NCBI RefSeq assembly: GCF_023715845.1
Contig: NZ_JAMBOR010000005.1
Span: 1-64,000, forward strand
Direction: 5' to 3'
From: Fictibacillus phosphorivorans
GTDB lineage: Bacteria > Bacillota > Bacilli > Bacillales > Fictibacillaceae
Length of the DNA: 64,000 nucleotides
The translations under genes and the position numbers were made by a program. The notes below the pieces were generated by a model, which was given only the letters and a program-made list of their open reading frames with translations, was not told the origin of the DNA and searched no databases. Shown in pieces: positions 9,763 to 18,884 of this stretch (position 1 is its first letter; every line of letters begins with the position of its first letter).

Positions 9763-10708
9763 TGTAAAAAATGTAAAGAAGCACTTCCCTATTAAAGGAG
9801 GTTTGCTACAGCGGGTAAAAAGCCATGTGAAAGCGGTCGATGGAATTACCCTTGATATTTATAAAGGCGAAACATTAGGTGTCGTTGGTGAGTCAGGCTG
9901 TGGGAAGTCGACACTCGGGCGAACCATCCTTGGACTTGAGTCTCTAACAGAAGGGGAACTTGTCTTTAACGGGAATAACATCAGTAAACACTCTGCGCGC
10001 CAGTTAAAGCCGTTTAAAAAAGAGATGCAGATGATCTTTCAGGACCCATATGCCTCTCTTAACCCGAAACAGCGGATTGGCGATGCGCTAGAAGAAGCTT
10101 TAATCATCCATACGAAGTTGTCGGCACAGGAACGAAGGGAGAAAGTGATTCAACTTTTAAATGAAGTCGGTTTAAAAGAAGAGCATTATGACCGTTATCC
10201 GCATGAATTCAGCGGTGGTCAGCGGCAGCGCATCGGAATCGCCCGTGCGATTTCCATCAATCCTTCTTTTATCGTATGTGATGAACCGGTTTCCGCCCTC
10301 GATGTTTCCGTACAGGCGCAAGTTATTAAACTATTAAAAGATCTGCAGGAAAAGCACGCACTAACGTACTTGTTCGTTTCGCATGATCTCGGAGTCGTTC
10401 GCCACCTCTGTAACCGGGTGCTCGTCATGTATTTAGGACAGATGGTCGAACTCGCGCCAGTAGAAAAGTTGTATGATAACCCGACTCATCCTTATACAGA
10501 AGCTTTGTTGTCAGCTATTCCAAGACCAGCTGTCGGGCGAAAAAGAGAAAGGATTCGTCTGACCGGCGATCTGCCGAGTCCTTCTAATCCACCAACGGGC
10601 TGTCCGTTCCATACTCGTTGTCCGATCGCGAAAGAACATTGTGCAATCGAAAAACCAGCATGGCGTGAGATTGATGAAGGTCATTTTATCGCCTGCCACG
10701 AAAGGTAA
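9734..10708 (+). CDS. Peptide ABC transporter ATP-binding protein (DppF-type)
   Basis: Second ATPase of the importer, 324 residues, forming a heterodimer with DppD. Walker A GESGCGKS is at 52-59, the signature is FSGGQRQRIG, and Walker B is FIVCDEPVSALD. The C-terminus again has the CPFHTRCPIAKEHC cysteine cluster. It overlaps dppD and is followed after 18 bases by the gamma-glutamyltransferase gene without a terminator, so the transporter and enzyme are probably one transcript. Confidence 0.95.
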   Translation: MAVDEQVLYSVKNVKKHFPIKGGLLQRVKSHVKAVDGITLDIYKGETLGVVGESGCGKSTLGRTILGLESLTEGELVFNGNNISKHSARQLKPFKKEMQMIFQDPYASLNPKQRIGDALEEALIIHTKLSAQERREKVIQLLNEVGLKEEHYDRYPHEFSGGQRQRIGIARAISINPSFIVCDEPVSALDVSVQAQVIKLLKDLQEKHALTYLFVSHDLGVVRHLCNRVLVMYLGQMVELAPVEKLYDNPTHPYTEALLSAIPRPAVGRKRERIRLTGDLPSPSNPPTGCPFHTRCPIAKEHCAIEKPAWREIDEGHFIACHER

Positions 10709-10726
10709 ATACAAGAGGTGAAGAAG

Positions 10727-12379
10727 ATGAATCGAACGAACCAAACATTGCCACATAAAAAACAAAAACTAGCGTACAATGCGTTGAACCATCCTTATTC
10801 TTCTCAAAGGATGACCGTCTACGCCAAGAAAGGGATGGTTGCCACTAGCCAGCCTTTAGCGGCACAAGCGGGTCTTGATATTTTAAAAAAAGGCGGAAAT
10901 GCGATTGATGCTGCGATCGCCACAGCAGCTTGTCTCACGGTTGTAGAACCAACATCGAACGGAATCGGGGGAGATGCTTTTGCCCTCGTCTGGATAAACG
11001 GTGAATTGCATGGATTGAATGCGAGCGGTCCCGCACCAAGAGGGATCTCGATCGAGGAAGTGAAGAAGGCCGGGTATGACACGATGCCGAAGTTCGGCTG
11101 GTTACCAGTCACTGTTCCGGGAGCACCAGCAGCTTGGGCAGAGCTTTCGAGACGGTTCGGTAAACTTTCACTAAAAGAGGTCCTTGAACCGGCTATCTCT
11201 TATGCAGAAGAAGGCTACGCATTGACGCCGATCCTCGGCAAGTACTGGAAACGCGCTTATGAAACGTACAAACGGGAATTAAAAGGTAAAGAATTTGAGA
11301 GCTGGTTTAAAACCTTTGCGCCTGACGGACGTGCTCCGGAAGTAGGTGAGATCTGGCGTTCACCTGACCATGCTGAAACGTTAAAAGAGATCGCAGAAAC
11401 AAACGGCGAGTCCTTTTACAGAGGTTTCCTCGCCCAACGTATAGCCGATGCTTCCGAATCTCAAGGCGGTTTTCTGAGACGTGAGGACTTGGCATCCTTT
11501 TACCCGGAGTGGGTAGACCCCATTAACGTGAACTATCGAGGTTACGATGTGTGGGAGATTCCACCGAACGGGCAAGGAATCGTAGCACTCATGGCCCTCA
11601 ACACGTTAAAGGGCTTTGATTTTTCGGAAAAAGAATCAGCGGAAACGTATCATAAACAAATTGAAGCGATCAAGCTTGGCTTTGCTGATGCTAAAAAATA
11701 TGTAACGGACAGATCTCGTATGCGGGTTTCTGTAGAAGGTCTGTTGTCTGAAAGATATGGTGAAGAAAGACGCGGCTTAATTGGGCATGAAGCCCTTCAG
11801 CCAGAGCCTGGAACTCCGCCGAGTGGAGGAACTGTCTATCTGGCAGCGGCCGATGGAGACGGTAACATGGTGTCGTTTATCCAGAGCAACTATATGGGCT
11901 TCGGTTCAGGTGTCGTTGTTCCCGGAACAGGGATCGGACTTCAGAACAGAGGGCACGATTTTTCGTTAGACCCTGACCATGATAATGCGCTCGAACCTGG
12001 TAAAAAAACGTATCACACCATTATTCCTGGATTCTTAACAAAAGACGGGGAAGCGGTAGGTCCGTTTGGTGTGATGGGTGGATATATGCAGCCTCAAGGC
12101 CATGTGCAGGTCGTGATGAACACGATCGATTTCCACTTAAACCCTCAAGCCTCACTGGATGCCCCACGCTGGCAATGGATCGAGGATAAAAAGGTTCTCG
12201 TTGAACGCTCGTTGCCTGCTCATATCGCAGACGAATTAGCAAGAAGGGGGCACGATGTTCAGGTTGCAATGGATTCGGGGAACTTTGGCCGCGGCCAGAT
12301 CATTTGGAGAGACCCGGAAACAGGCGTGCTCGCGGGAGGAACAGAAGGTAGAACAGATGGCTCGATTGCCGCTTGGTAA
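10727..12379 (+). CDS. Gamma-glutamyltransferase, cytosolic (YwrD-like)
   Basis: Hydrolyses or transfers the gamma-glutamyl group of glutathione-like peptides. The 550-residue product has the N-terminal nucleophile signature: the processing threonine of SGGTVYL is Thr369. The substrate-binding SNYMGFGSG block follows. I start at ATG 10727, which is correctly spaced from GAGGTG; a GTG at 10718 overlaps that site. No signal peptide or membrane anchor is seen, so it would act inside the cell, unlike secreted Ggt. Its place directly after the importer implies that imported gamma-glutamyl peptides are its substrate. The ggt-chr order matches B. subtilis ywrD-ywrB-ywrA. Confidence 0.92.
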   Translation: MNRTNQTLPHKKQKLAYNALNHPYSSQRMTVYAKKGMVATSQPLAAQAGLDILKKGGNAIDAAIATAACLTVVEPTSNGIGGDAFALVWINGELHGLNASGPAPRGISIEEVKKAGYDTMPKFGWLPVTVPGAPAAWAELSRRFGKLSLKEVLEPAISYAEEGYALTPILGKYWKRAYETYKRELKGKEFESWFKTFAPDGRAPEVGEIWRSPDHAETLKEIAETNGESFYRGFLAQRIADASESQGGFLRREDLASFYPEWVDPINVNYRGYDVWEIPPNGQGIVALMALNTLKGFDFSEKESAETYHKQIEAIKLGFADAKKYVTDRSRMRVSVEGLLSERYGEERRGLIGHEALQPEPGTPPSGGTVYLAAADGDGNMVSFIQSNYMGFGSGVVVPGTGIGLQNRGHDFSLDPDHDNALEPGKKTYHTIIPGFLTKDGEAVGPFGVMGGYMQPQGHVQVVMNTIDFHLNPQASLDAPRWQWIEDKKVLVERSLPAHIADELARRGHDVQVAMDSGNFGRGQIIWRDPETGVLAGGTEGRTDGSIAAW

Positions 12380-12418
12380 ACACCATCCACAACAACCTAG
12401 AATAAAGGACTTGATAAC

Positions 12419-13009
12419 ATGACGTATCTTAATTTGTTTCTTGCCTTTTTCCGGTCAGGCATGCTTGGCTACGGGGGAGGCCCCTCTTCGATTCCCTTAG
12501 TCCATAAAGAAGTCGTCGAAAAATACAAATGGATGAACGATGAAGAGTTCGGCGATGTGTTGGCGCTTGGGAACACGCTGCCGGGACCGATCGCGACCAA
12601 GATGGCAGGCTATATCGGGTATCGTGTAGCTGGGTTTCTCGGGCTCACCATCGCGCTCCTGGCTACCATGCTCCCGACGATTTTCCTGATGATCTTACTG
12701 CTGACGTCATTAAGAGAATTTAAAGATCAGTCGTGGGTTCAAGGCATGACAAAAGGGGTTATACCAGTAGTTGCAGTGATGCTGGCCGTGTTGACCTGGC
12801 AGTTCGTTCAAGCTTCCAAAAAGAGTCTTGGACTAAAAGTAAGCCTTCTACACTTGTTCGCTGGTGTCGTGCTTCTACAGTTCCTCGGTATGCACCCAGG
12901 CATCATCATCGGACTATTGCTGGCATACGCATTATTTGGTCCAGTTAAAGAAAAGAAGGATCGTAATGAAAATGCGGTTCGCGTGCGGGAAGGAGAAAAA
13001 ACAGGATGA
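12419..13009 (+). CDS. Chromate transporter, N-type half (Chr3N/YwrB-like)
   Basis: One half of a split short-chain chromate ion transporter of the CHR family, 196 residues. It carries the motifs GYGGGPSSIPLV (about residues 18-29) and GNTLPGPIATKMAGYIG (about 52-68). Several membrane helices and a charged C-terminal tail (VKEKKDRNENAVRVREGEK) are visible. It begins 39 bases after the gamma-glutamyltransferase with an AAAGGA site and overlaps the partner gene by four bases. In B. subtilis, both halves are needed for chromate efflux and oppose each other in the membrane. Confidence 0.92.
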   Translation: MTYLNLFLAFFRSGMLGYGGGPSSIPLVHKEVVEKYKWMNDEEFGDVLALGNTLPGPIATKMAGYIGYRVAGFLGLTIALLATMLPTIFLMILLLTSLREFKDQSWVQGMTKGVIPVVAVMLAVLTWQFVQASKKSLGLKVSLLHLFAGVVLLQFLGMHPGIIIGLLLAYALFGPVKEKKDRNENAVRVREGEKTG

Positions 13010-13536
13010 CATACTGGCATATATTTCTCGCGTTTTTTATACCAGGTATTCTTGGTTATGGCGGCGGCCCGGCTTCTATTCCTTTGATCGAGAATGAAGT
13101 GGTCGATCGGTATGAGTGGCTGTCGGTAACCGAATTCACTGAAGTATTAGCGCTCGGCAACACATTGCCGGGACCGATCGCCACCAAAATGGCAGGCTAT
13201 ATCGGGTTTCAAGAAGGCGGTTGGCTCGGAGCCTTGGTCGGTGTTTTTGCGACAGTCGCTCCATCGCTCATACTCATGGTCGCGTTTCTCGGCCTTGTTT
13301 ATAAATTCAAAGATTCCCCACGAGTAAAGAATATGAGTGCGTATGTAAAACCCACTATCGCTGTGCTGCTTGGGATTATGGCGTATCAATTCTTTTCCGA
13401 GTCGTTTACAGGTGTAGGCTGGATGCATACCTTGTTTTTAGCCGCAATGAGCTTTTTCCTAATGGAGAGAGTGAAGGTATCACCTGTTTTCGTGATTATT
13501 GGGTCACTTGGATATGGCGCTGTATTTTTAGCTTGA
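13006..13536 (+). CDS. Chromate transporter, C-type half (Chr3C/YwrA-like)
   Basis: Second half of the split chromate transporter, 176 residues, coupled to the first by an ATGA overlap. The same family motifs recur (GYGGGPASIPLIENE and GNTLPGPIATKMAGYIGF), showing that the pair arose by duplication. It ends the block that begins with the peptide importer and is followed by a terminator. Chromate as substrate is from family knowledge; coupling with peptide import and gamma-glutamyl metabolism could link it to thiol-based chromate reduction, which is speculative. Confidence 0.92.
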   Translation: MTYWHIFLAFFIPGILGYGGGPASIPLIENEVVDRYEWLSVTEFTEVLALGNTLPGPIATKMAGYIGFQEGGWLGALVGVFATVAPSLILMVAFLGLVYKFKDSPRVKNMSAYVKPTIAVLLGIMAYQFFSESFTGVGWMHTLFLAAMSFFLMERVKVSPVFVIIGSLGYGAVFLA

Positions 13537-13538
13537 TG

Positions 13539-13573
13539 AAAGACGGAACCTAGTGGGAGGTTTCGTCTTTTTT
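13539..13573 (+). terminator. Intrinsic terminator of the dpp-ggt-chr block
   Basis: Arms AAAGACGGAACCT and AGGTTTCGTCTTT (one G-T pair) followed by a T run, two bases after the last stop codon. Confidence 0.88.
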
Positions 13574-13706
13574 ACTTTTGTGGAATAATAACCCTCCATC
13601 TACTTTTCCTGTTAAAAATTCGGGTCAAAAGCCTAGTGTGAGAGCAAACGAGATAGGAAATAGTATACCTAGTAATAGAAAAAACTAGGGAATAGGAGGG
13701 ATGTTC

Positions 13707-14186
13707 ATGTTTGGGTTCGAGGATTTGTGGAAGTTTTTCTTTTCCTTTTTTCTGGTGTTACCGATCGTGACTTTTATCCACGAAGCAGGTCATCTCTTTT
13801 TTGGAAAAGTAACGGGCGGGCACGTGCGCATCCATATAGGAAGCGGCAACAGACTGTTTACAATCGGTCCATGTCATATTCGAAAGCTTTATTTTTGGGA
13901 TGGCTGGTGTGAATATGAAAATTTGAGCAATCATACAAGAAGGCATTTAGTAGCGGTTTATCTGGGAGGTCCGCTTTTTACGATCTTGAGCATGCTGGTC
14001 GTGAATGGACTCATTCATTTGGAAATCATAAAGGCCGGCGTCTTTACGTATCAGTTCGTGTATTTCTCCTTCTACTTTGTTTTCTTTTCATTGATTCCGA
14101 TCACGCACAACGGACATCCAACAGACGGAAAAGCAGCATGGGATGTTATCAAACAAGGAACGATCGAAAAAAATCCATTAGGATAG
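13707..14186 (+). CDS. M50-like membrane metalloprotein
   Basis: A 159-residue membrane protein with the zinc motif HEAGH near residues 26-30 in the first helix. A late NGHPTDGK segment corresponds to the N-x-x-x-D-G metal-binding part of site-2 proteases. It is shorter than true RseP or SpoIVFB proteins and lacks a PDZ or CBS domain. I start at ATG 13707, seven bases from GGAGG; ATG 13701 is too close. It stands alone with its own terminator. It could be an intramembrane protease or a catalytically idle relative; the substrate is unknown. Confidence 0.75.
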   Translation: MFGFEDLWKFFFSFFLVLPIVTFIHEAGHLFFGKVTGGHVRIHIGSGNRLFTIGPCHIRKLYFWDGWCEYENLSNHTRRHLVAVYLGGPLFTILSMLVVNGLIHLEIIKAGVFTYQFVYFSFYFVFFSLIPITHNGHPTDGKAAWDVIKQGTIEKNPLG

Positions 14187-14195
14187 ATAGAGTGG

Positions 14196-14228
14196 AACGT
14201 TTGGGTGAGACATGCCAGACGTTTTTTT
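14196..14228 (+). terminator. Intrinsic terminator of the M50-like gene
   Basis: Arms AACGTTTGG and CCAGACGTT (one G-T pair) followed by seven T residues. Confidence 0.85.
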
Positions 14229-14348
14229 GTGTCTCAAAAACATTGAACCAACTTCTTACTTCCTTATGATAGAATAGTTTCATTATGGAGTAACAGGCAT
14301 TCTGGACAAAACAAATGAATACTTTTTAAGGAAGCGGGGGTCATCAGG

Positions 14349-15311
14349 ATGAAACCGATAGTGTTGGGAATCGCTGCCGCCTTTTTCTTTGGCGTCACCT
14401 TTATATTGAACCGATCGATGGATCTAACAGGGGGAAGCTGGTACTGGAGTGCATCGCTTCGCTTTTTTTATATGGTCCCGTTACTGTGGATCATCGTCTG
14501 GATGCGAGGCAACATCAAGCCCGTATTTCAGGAACTAAAAGCGCGTTTTGGAACATGGTTTTTGTGGAGTTCAGTCGCGTTCGTTTTGTTTTACGCACCG
14601 ATCACGTACGCAGCAGGTTTTGGAGAAGCATGGCTCGTCGCCGCGACTTGGCAGATTACGATCGTTGCGGGATCTTTGCTCGTTCCGTTTTTTTATGAAG
14701 GAGATGGGAAAAATAAAGGAGCTCGGCAGAAAATACCGTTTAAAGGTCTCGGATTTTCTGTGCTCATCTTAGCAGGTGTCGGACTTGTTCAAATTCAGGA
14801 GGCTGACGGAGTAAACGGCGCGGCTTGGCTGCATGTAGTCCTGCCTGTACTTATAGCAGCAATTGCCTATCCGCTCGGCAACCGAAAGATGATGATCGTT
14901 ACGAACAAACGGCTTGATGCGTTTCAGCGTGCTTTCGGTATGACGATCGCATCTCTACCGTGGTGGGTTATCCTCGCGGCTGTTGGCTGGTTTCAAACCG
15001 GAACACCGACAACAGATCAGCTTTGGCAAAGTTTTTTAGTCGCGATCTCATCTGGTGTCATCGCAACGGTACTCTTTTTCCAAGCGACGGACCTTTGTTC
15101 GAACAACCCTGTTAAACTAGCAGGTGTGGAAGCCACCCAATCAGCTGAAATCATTTTCGTACTCGCAGGCGAAATGTGGCTGTTATCGATCGCAACGCCA
15201 ACAGTGCTGTCTTTATTTGGTGTTCTTGTCATCATGCTGGGCATGTTTTTACACAGTTATTATGGAAAAACCGAGGTTGTGCAAAAAAAGTCTATCAAAC
15301 TTGCAAAATGA
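14349..15311 (+). CDS. EmrE/EamA-type drug-metabolite transporter (PF13536-like)
   Basis: A 320-residue ten-helix membrane protein made of two five-helix halves. It has the EmrE-type multidrug-resistance family layout: an N-terminal helix with GIAAAFFFGVTFILNRSMDLTGGSWYWSASLRF and a charged cytoplasmic loop near residue 120 (EGDGKNKGARQK). The terminal tail is lysine rich. It probably exports small metabolites or cations, but the substrate cannot be inferred. A GGAAGCGGGGG site lies ahead of the ATG. It is monocistronic, with a terminator downstream. Confidence 0.85.
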   Translation: MKPIVLGIAAAFFFGVTFILNRSMDLTGGSWYWSASLRFFYMVPLLWIIVWMRGNIKPVFQELKARFGTWFLWSSVAFVLFYAPITYAAGFGEAWLVAATWQITIVAGSLLVPFFYEGDGKNKGARQKIPFKGLGFSVLILAGVGLVQIQEADGVNGAAWLHVVLPVLIAAIAYPLGNRKMMIVTNKRLDAFQRAFGMTIASLPWWVILAAVGWFQTGTPTTDQLWQSFLVAISSGVIATVLFFQATDLCSNNPVKLAGVEATQSAEIIFVLAGEMWLLSIATPTVLSLFGVLVIMLGMFLHSYYGKTEVVQKKSIKLAK

Positions 15312-15373
15312 TGAATAAAAAAATGTAGGTTGGGAATAGTAGTACTACCCCCCCTTTTTATATAGTAATTTGG

Positions 15374-15407
15374 AACAGCCGTTGCCCGTAGCAGCGGTTG
15401 TTTTTTT
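15374..15407 (+). terminator. Intrinsic terminator of the EmrE-type transporter
   Basis: Arms AACAGCCGTTGC and GCAGCGGTTGTT, with two wobble pairs, followed by a T run. Confidence 0.85.
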
Positions 15408-15525
15408 GTGCTAAAAAAGAGAGGGATTTTTATGTATATAGAGAAATCCGTTAAAATGAATACATAGATTATCGGGTAGTGAATGGGATTTCCATCTATC
15501 CTTGAGGGTGAAAGGAGGGTTTTGA

Positions 15526-16395
15526 ATGGATTCGCTTAAACGGTTGAATGATGCGATTCAGTATTTGGAAGAGAATCTCGAGTATGAGATTGATATGAGG
15601 GAAGTTGCAAAACGTGCGTATTGCTCGGAGTACCATTTTAAACGGATGTTTAATTTTCTCGCAGGTGTTCCGTTATCCGAATATATCCGCCGGCGGAGAC
15701 TGACGCTTGCCGCTTTTGAACTTGTACATGGTGATGCCAAGGTGATCGACGTCGCTGTAAAATTCGGGTACAGCTCACCTGATGCGTTTACGAAAGCCTT
15801 TCAGCAGCTGCATGGCGTGACTCCATCAGAAGCTAAGAAGCATGAACATTCGCTAAAAGCGTATCCACGCATGACCTTCCAATTATCCATACAAGGAGGA
15901 AATGAAATGAACTACCGTATCGTGGAGAAAGACGCGTTTCGTATTGTTGGTATAAAAAAGAGAGTACCGCTGATCTATGAAGGGGTAAATCCTGAGATCG
16001 CAGCGATGTGGCAGAGTTTGACGATGGACTTGATAAACGAGATGAAAGATTTATCAAACATCGAGCCAAAAGGACTGATCAGTGCATCCACAAACTTTTC
16101 AGAGAGACTGGCTGAAAACAGTGAGCTCGATCATTATATTGCGGCAGCCACAACAAAGGAATGTCCCGATCATTTAGAAAAGCTGGAGGTTACGGCTTCT
16201 ACATGGGCTGTTTTTGAAGCGATCGGACCGTTTCCGGAAACGCTGCAAAATGTTTGGGGACGCATCTACTCGGAGTGGTTCCCGTCATCGAATTATGAAC
16301 AGACAAAAGGACCAGAAATCCTATGGAACGCAGATAAAGACACTACTTCTCCAACGTTTAGAAGCGAGATCTGGATACCGGTGAAAAAGAAATAA
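15526..16395 (+). CDS. AraC-family regulator with GyrI-like effector domain
   Basis: A 289-residue regulator. The N-terminal AraC double HTH covers roughly residues 8-105, with [27 protein letters not shown] and [26 protein letters not shown]. The C-terminal GyrI/SoxS-type effector-binding domain covers about 125-289. This arrangement is typical of SoxS/Rob- or BmrR-like sensors of hydrophobic compounds. It has an AAAGGAGGG ribosome-binding site. It sits downstream of a drug-metabolite transporter but is separated from it by a terminator, so a regulatory link is only a possibility. Confidence 0.9.
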   Translation: MDSLKRLNDAIQYLEENLEYEIDMREVAKRAYCSEYHFKRMFNFLAGVPLSEYIRRRRLTLAAFELVHGDAKVIDVAVKFGYSSPDAFTKAFQQLHGVTPSEAKKHEHSLKAYPRMTFQLSIQGGNEMNYRIVEKDAFRIVGIKKRVPLIYEGVNPEIAAMWQSLTMDLINEMKDLSNIEPKGLISASTNFSERLAENSELDHYIAAATTKECPDHLEKLEVTASTWAVFEAIGPFPETLQNVWGRIYSEWFPSSNYEQTKGPEILWNADKDTTSPTFRSEIWIPVKKK

Positions 16396-16423
16396 TCGTA
16401 ATGAAAGTATCTATCATAAAGAA

Positions 16424-16456
16424 AGAAGCATCGGCTTAAACACCGATGCTTTTTTG
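16424..16456. terminator. Bidirectional terminator
   Basis: Arms AAGCATCGG and CCGATGCTT with T runs on both sides. It serves the AraC gene on the plus strand and the OmpA/MotB-like gene that converges from the minus strand. Confidence 0.88.
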
Positions 16457-16482
16457 CATGCAGGATGGATGTTTTTGCGCGA

Positions 16483-17178
16483 TTACTGATCCACGATTTC
16501 CTTCAGCTTGGTCTGCCACTTGTCATCATCCAGAATGATTTGAAAGGAGATCCGGCGGTTCTTTTGGAGTGCCCCAGCCGAATTGCCTTTTGCGATCGGC
16601 TTATATTCGCTGTAGCCGGTTGCCGCTAAGTACTGTGCATACTCTTTTTTAGCGAGTTTCGGATTTGCTTTTCCGAGATAATCAACGACCGCCACCGCAC
16701 GCTGAGTGGAAAGTGACCAATTGTCATAGGGAACCGAGTCGGTATGGCCTTCGATCAAGATGATATAGAGGTACTGGCTCATGTCCTTTTCTTCGATGAT
16801 CGCAGCAAGCGCATCGGCGAGCGGATCAAGCACCTGTTTTCCTTTTTCAGAGATCTCGGCACTTCCGGTATCGAATAAAATATTTCCCTCCACGGAGATC
16901 GTGTTGTTCGGACCGCGGACGATCTTGTCTTTACCCACATTTTCTTCCAGCTGTTTTTGGATGAGGTCAGAAATATGCTTCTTCACCTCAGCCACTTGAC
17001 CGAGCTCACGTTTGATCTGCGCCTGATCATACGCGTTATAGATGCTCTGCACATACGCGAGGATCGCAATGAACACCATGACGAGTACCATCATGGCCAT
17101 CATATCGGTAAAACTCGGCCAGAAAATCTCTTTCGTATCCTGATCGTCTAGGTGGTAGTAAGATTTACGTGCCTTCAT
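16483..17178 (-). CDS. MotB/ZorB-like protein with OmpA peptidoglycan-binding domain
   Basis: A 231-residue single-span membrane protein. WPSFTDMMAMMVLVMVFIAIL at residues 20-40 is a MotB-type transmembrane segment whose aspartate (Asp25) is the likely proton carrier. A linker helix follows. The OmpA-like domain, about residues 95-225, contains FDTGSAEIS, IEGHTDSVPYDNWSLSTQRA and NRRISFQI, which are peptidoglycan-binding hallmarks. It starts five bases after the MotA-like gene, so the two form one operon. It is predicted to anchor a proton-driven motor to the wall. The pair is not the flagellar stator by context, as no flagellar gene is nearby. Confidence 0.9.
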   Translation of the reverse strand: MKARKSYYHLDDQDTKEIFWPSFTDMMAMMVLVMVFIAILAYVQSIYNAYDQAQIKRELGQVAEVKKHISDLIQKQLEENVGKDKIVRGPNNTISVEGNILFDTGSAEISEKGKQVLDPLADALAAIIEEKDMSQYLYIILIEGHTDSVPYDNWSLSTQRAVAVVDYLGKANPKLAKKEYAQYLAATGYSEYKPIAKGNSAGALQKNRRISFQIILDDDKWQTKLKEIVDQ

Positions 17179-17183
17179 AGCTG

Positions 17184-18788
17184 TTATCGTCTCCTAATCT
17201 CAGGCATGCGTTCATCGGCCACATATTCAGGCTGACGCGGAATCCGAGTCTCATAGACAACCTGGTTCGATTGATTCATAGCGGCTTGATAGATTCGCTG
17301 CAAGAGATGATACATATCGGAAAGTGTGCGGTTGTTATCCGTGATGCTGCGGTTCAAGCCTTGATGCAGATTTTCAAGCGTACGTGCAAGTTCACGCATC
17401 TCATCATCACGGCCATGCTGATTTTGCGAGTTATGAAGGGCAGAAGCGAGCTGACGGCTCTGACTGTCCATGATGTTTCGGACTTGGTCTGTAAAATCTC
17501 TTTTGATGTGTTCCACCGCGGAATAAAAGCTTTTTTCGAGTTGGCCGACAGATGATGCGAAGTCCGCTGACGCTCTGCCATATTCGCCTTGTTTTTCAGC
17601 ATAGCGATAATGCCACTCATCCTGTTTTTGGGCGAGGCGGTTCTCGAGCGCTTCATGCTGGTTCTGGTAGTGCTGAAGCTGTTCCTGCATACCGCGGAGC
17701 ATGCTCTGTGCATGTTCTTCTGACCGGCGCTGAGCTTCCTGCAGCATTTTATCGGAACGCTGGATGAGCTGTTCAAACTTTTGCTGGCCTTGCGTGTGGC
17801 GGTCGTTACTCGTTTTGAGCTGCTGCTCGAACGAGGAGATGTTTTTGGCGAGCGCATTGATGCTCGTGTCGACGGTCTTTTGAATGGTGCCTAGTTCTTT
17901 TGTTGTCTCGTTAAAACGCTGGCCAAACTCATCGAGCTGGGTGGCGGAAGCGGCAAAACGCTCTGAATGCTGACGCTGCGCTTCAAAAATACCGTTTACG
18001 TCTTCCATCGCTTTTTCTAGACCTGCCGTGAAATTCACCATCTGTGAAGCAAATTCTCCAAGTGTTTTGTCAAAGGAAGATTCCACACGTGCGGCAAGGC
18101 GATCAAGCAAGCGTTCAACAGAATCTTGCGGCTTGTCGTTGATGAGCACACTGTTCACATGATGATCCAGATAGACCTCGCAATCTGCTAAAAGCTTGTT
18201 TTGCATATAAGAAAGGGAAGTACCTTGTGAAAAAAAGCCGGATTGAATTAGGTTAAGAAAGAGTGCCGCGCCAATCCCCGCGATACTCGTAAAAAAGGCA
18301 ACACTCATCCCTTCAAAAGGTGCCGTGAGCGATGAGATGATCGAATTTAACGTAAGATTTGAATCCGCCGGTTGGGTGCCAAGCGTCATTAAAGTGTCCT
18401 GCATCGATAACAGGGAAAGGGTGAGCCCGATAAATGTTCCGAGTACACCAAGGATAATGGTGAAAGACGGAAGCTGATTTAATAGTTTCTGAATGTTGCC
18501 GACAGGCACGCGGAAGATGCCGAGTAACGGAATGCGTTCGTTGTACAAATGTTTTTCGATAAGCGCCTGTGTGTTGAGCTGCGGCACACCTGCCAGGTGA
18601 AACTGTTTATAGTCCGTTGTGACACGCTGAATCCACTGTGAATATGCCTGCTGTTCTGGATTCGTTTCAAGCTGCTGTACTTCTTTCGTCCATTTCCGAA
18701 GATGATAAGCGGTCTGTGTATAGCCCACGATGCCTAGGAAAATCAGAAATCCAATGACCCCCACGATGATTAAAGTAAGTTGATCCAT
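17184..18788 (-). CDS. MotA/TolQ/ZorA-like proton channel with long coiled-coil tail
   Basis: A 534-residue protein. An N-terminal helix (about 5-24) is followed by a MotA/ExbB-like core with GVLGTFIGLTLSLL (about 113-126) and PFEGMSVAFFTSIAGIGAALF (about 157-177). From about residue 225 to 510 it is almost entirely charged and glutamine-rich coiled coil. I start at ATG 18788 behind GAGGGGTG; a GTG 30 bases upstream has no site. The long cytoplasmic tail distinguishes it from MotA and TolQ and recalls ZorA of Zorya phage defence. No ZorC, ZorD or ZorE gene is adjacent, so the function is open. Confidence 0.88.
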   Translation of the reverse strand: MDQLTLIIVGVIGFLIFLGIVGYTQTAYHLRKWTKEVQQLETNPEQQAYSQWIQRVTTDYKQFHLAGVPQLNTQALIEKHLYNERIPLLGIFRVPVGNIQKLLNQLPSFTIILGVLGTFIGLTLSLLSMQDTLMTLGTQPADSNLTLNSIISSLTAPFEGMSVAFFTSIAGIGAALFLNLIQSGFFSQGTSLSYMQNKLLADCEVYLDHHVNSVLINDKPQDSVERLLDRLAARVESSFDKTLGEFASQMVNFTAGLEKAMEDVNGIFEAQRQHSERFAASATQLDEFGQRFNETTKELGTIQKTVDTSINALAKNISSFEQQLKTSNDRHTQGQQKFEQLIQRSDKMLQEAQRRSEEHAQSMLRGMQEQLQHYQNQHEALENRLAQKQDEWHYRYAEKQGEYGRASADFASSVGQLEKSFYSAVEHIKRDFTDQVRNIMDSQSRQLASALHNSQNQHGRDDEMRELARTLENLHQGLNRSITDNNRTLSDMYHLLQRIYQAAMNQSNQVVYETRIPRQPEYVADERMPEIRRR

Positions 18789-18854
18789 AATGCCACCCCT
18801 CAGATGTCTTGTCTTCACTACTGATAGATATGTCCTAGTTGTGGGAAATATTTA

Positions 18855-18884
18855 GGGAAATGGGGTCTGACCCCAAACAAATAC
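18855..18884. repeat. REP-like palindrome 1
   Basis: GGGAAAT followed by the palindrome GGGGTCTGACCCC (18862-18874) and AAACAAATAC. The same core recurs at 22313 and 27254, and the GGGGACAGACCCC variant at 21587 and 24382. A strong terminator hairpin with an apical TTGTCC/GGACAA stem follows immediately. Confidence 0.85.

Noticed and set aside
16483-18788. Complete Zorya defence system
   Set aside because: Only ZorA/ZorB-like genes are present; flanking genes are an AraC regulator and DUF975, with no helicase or nuclease.
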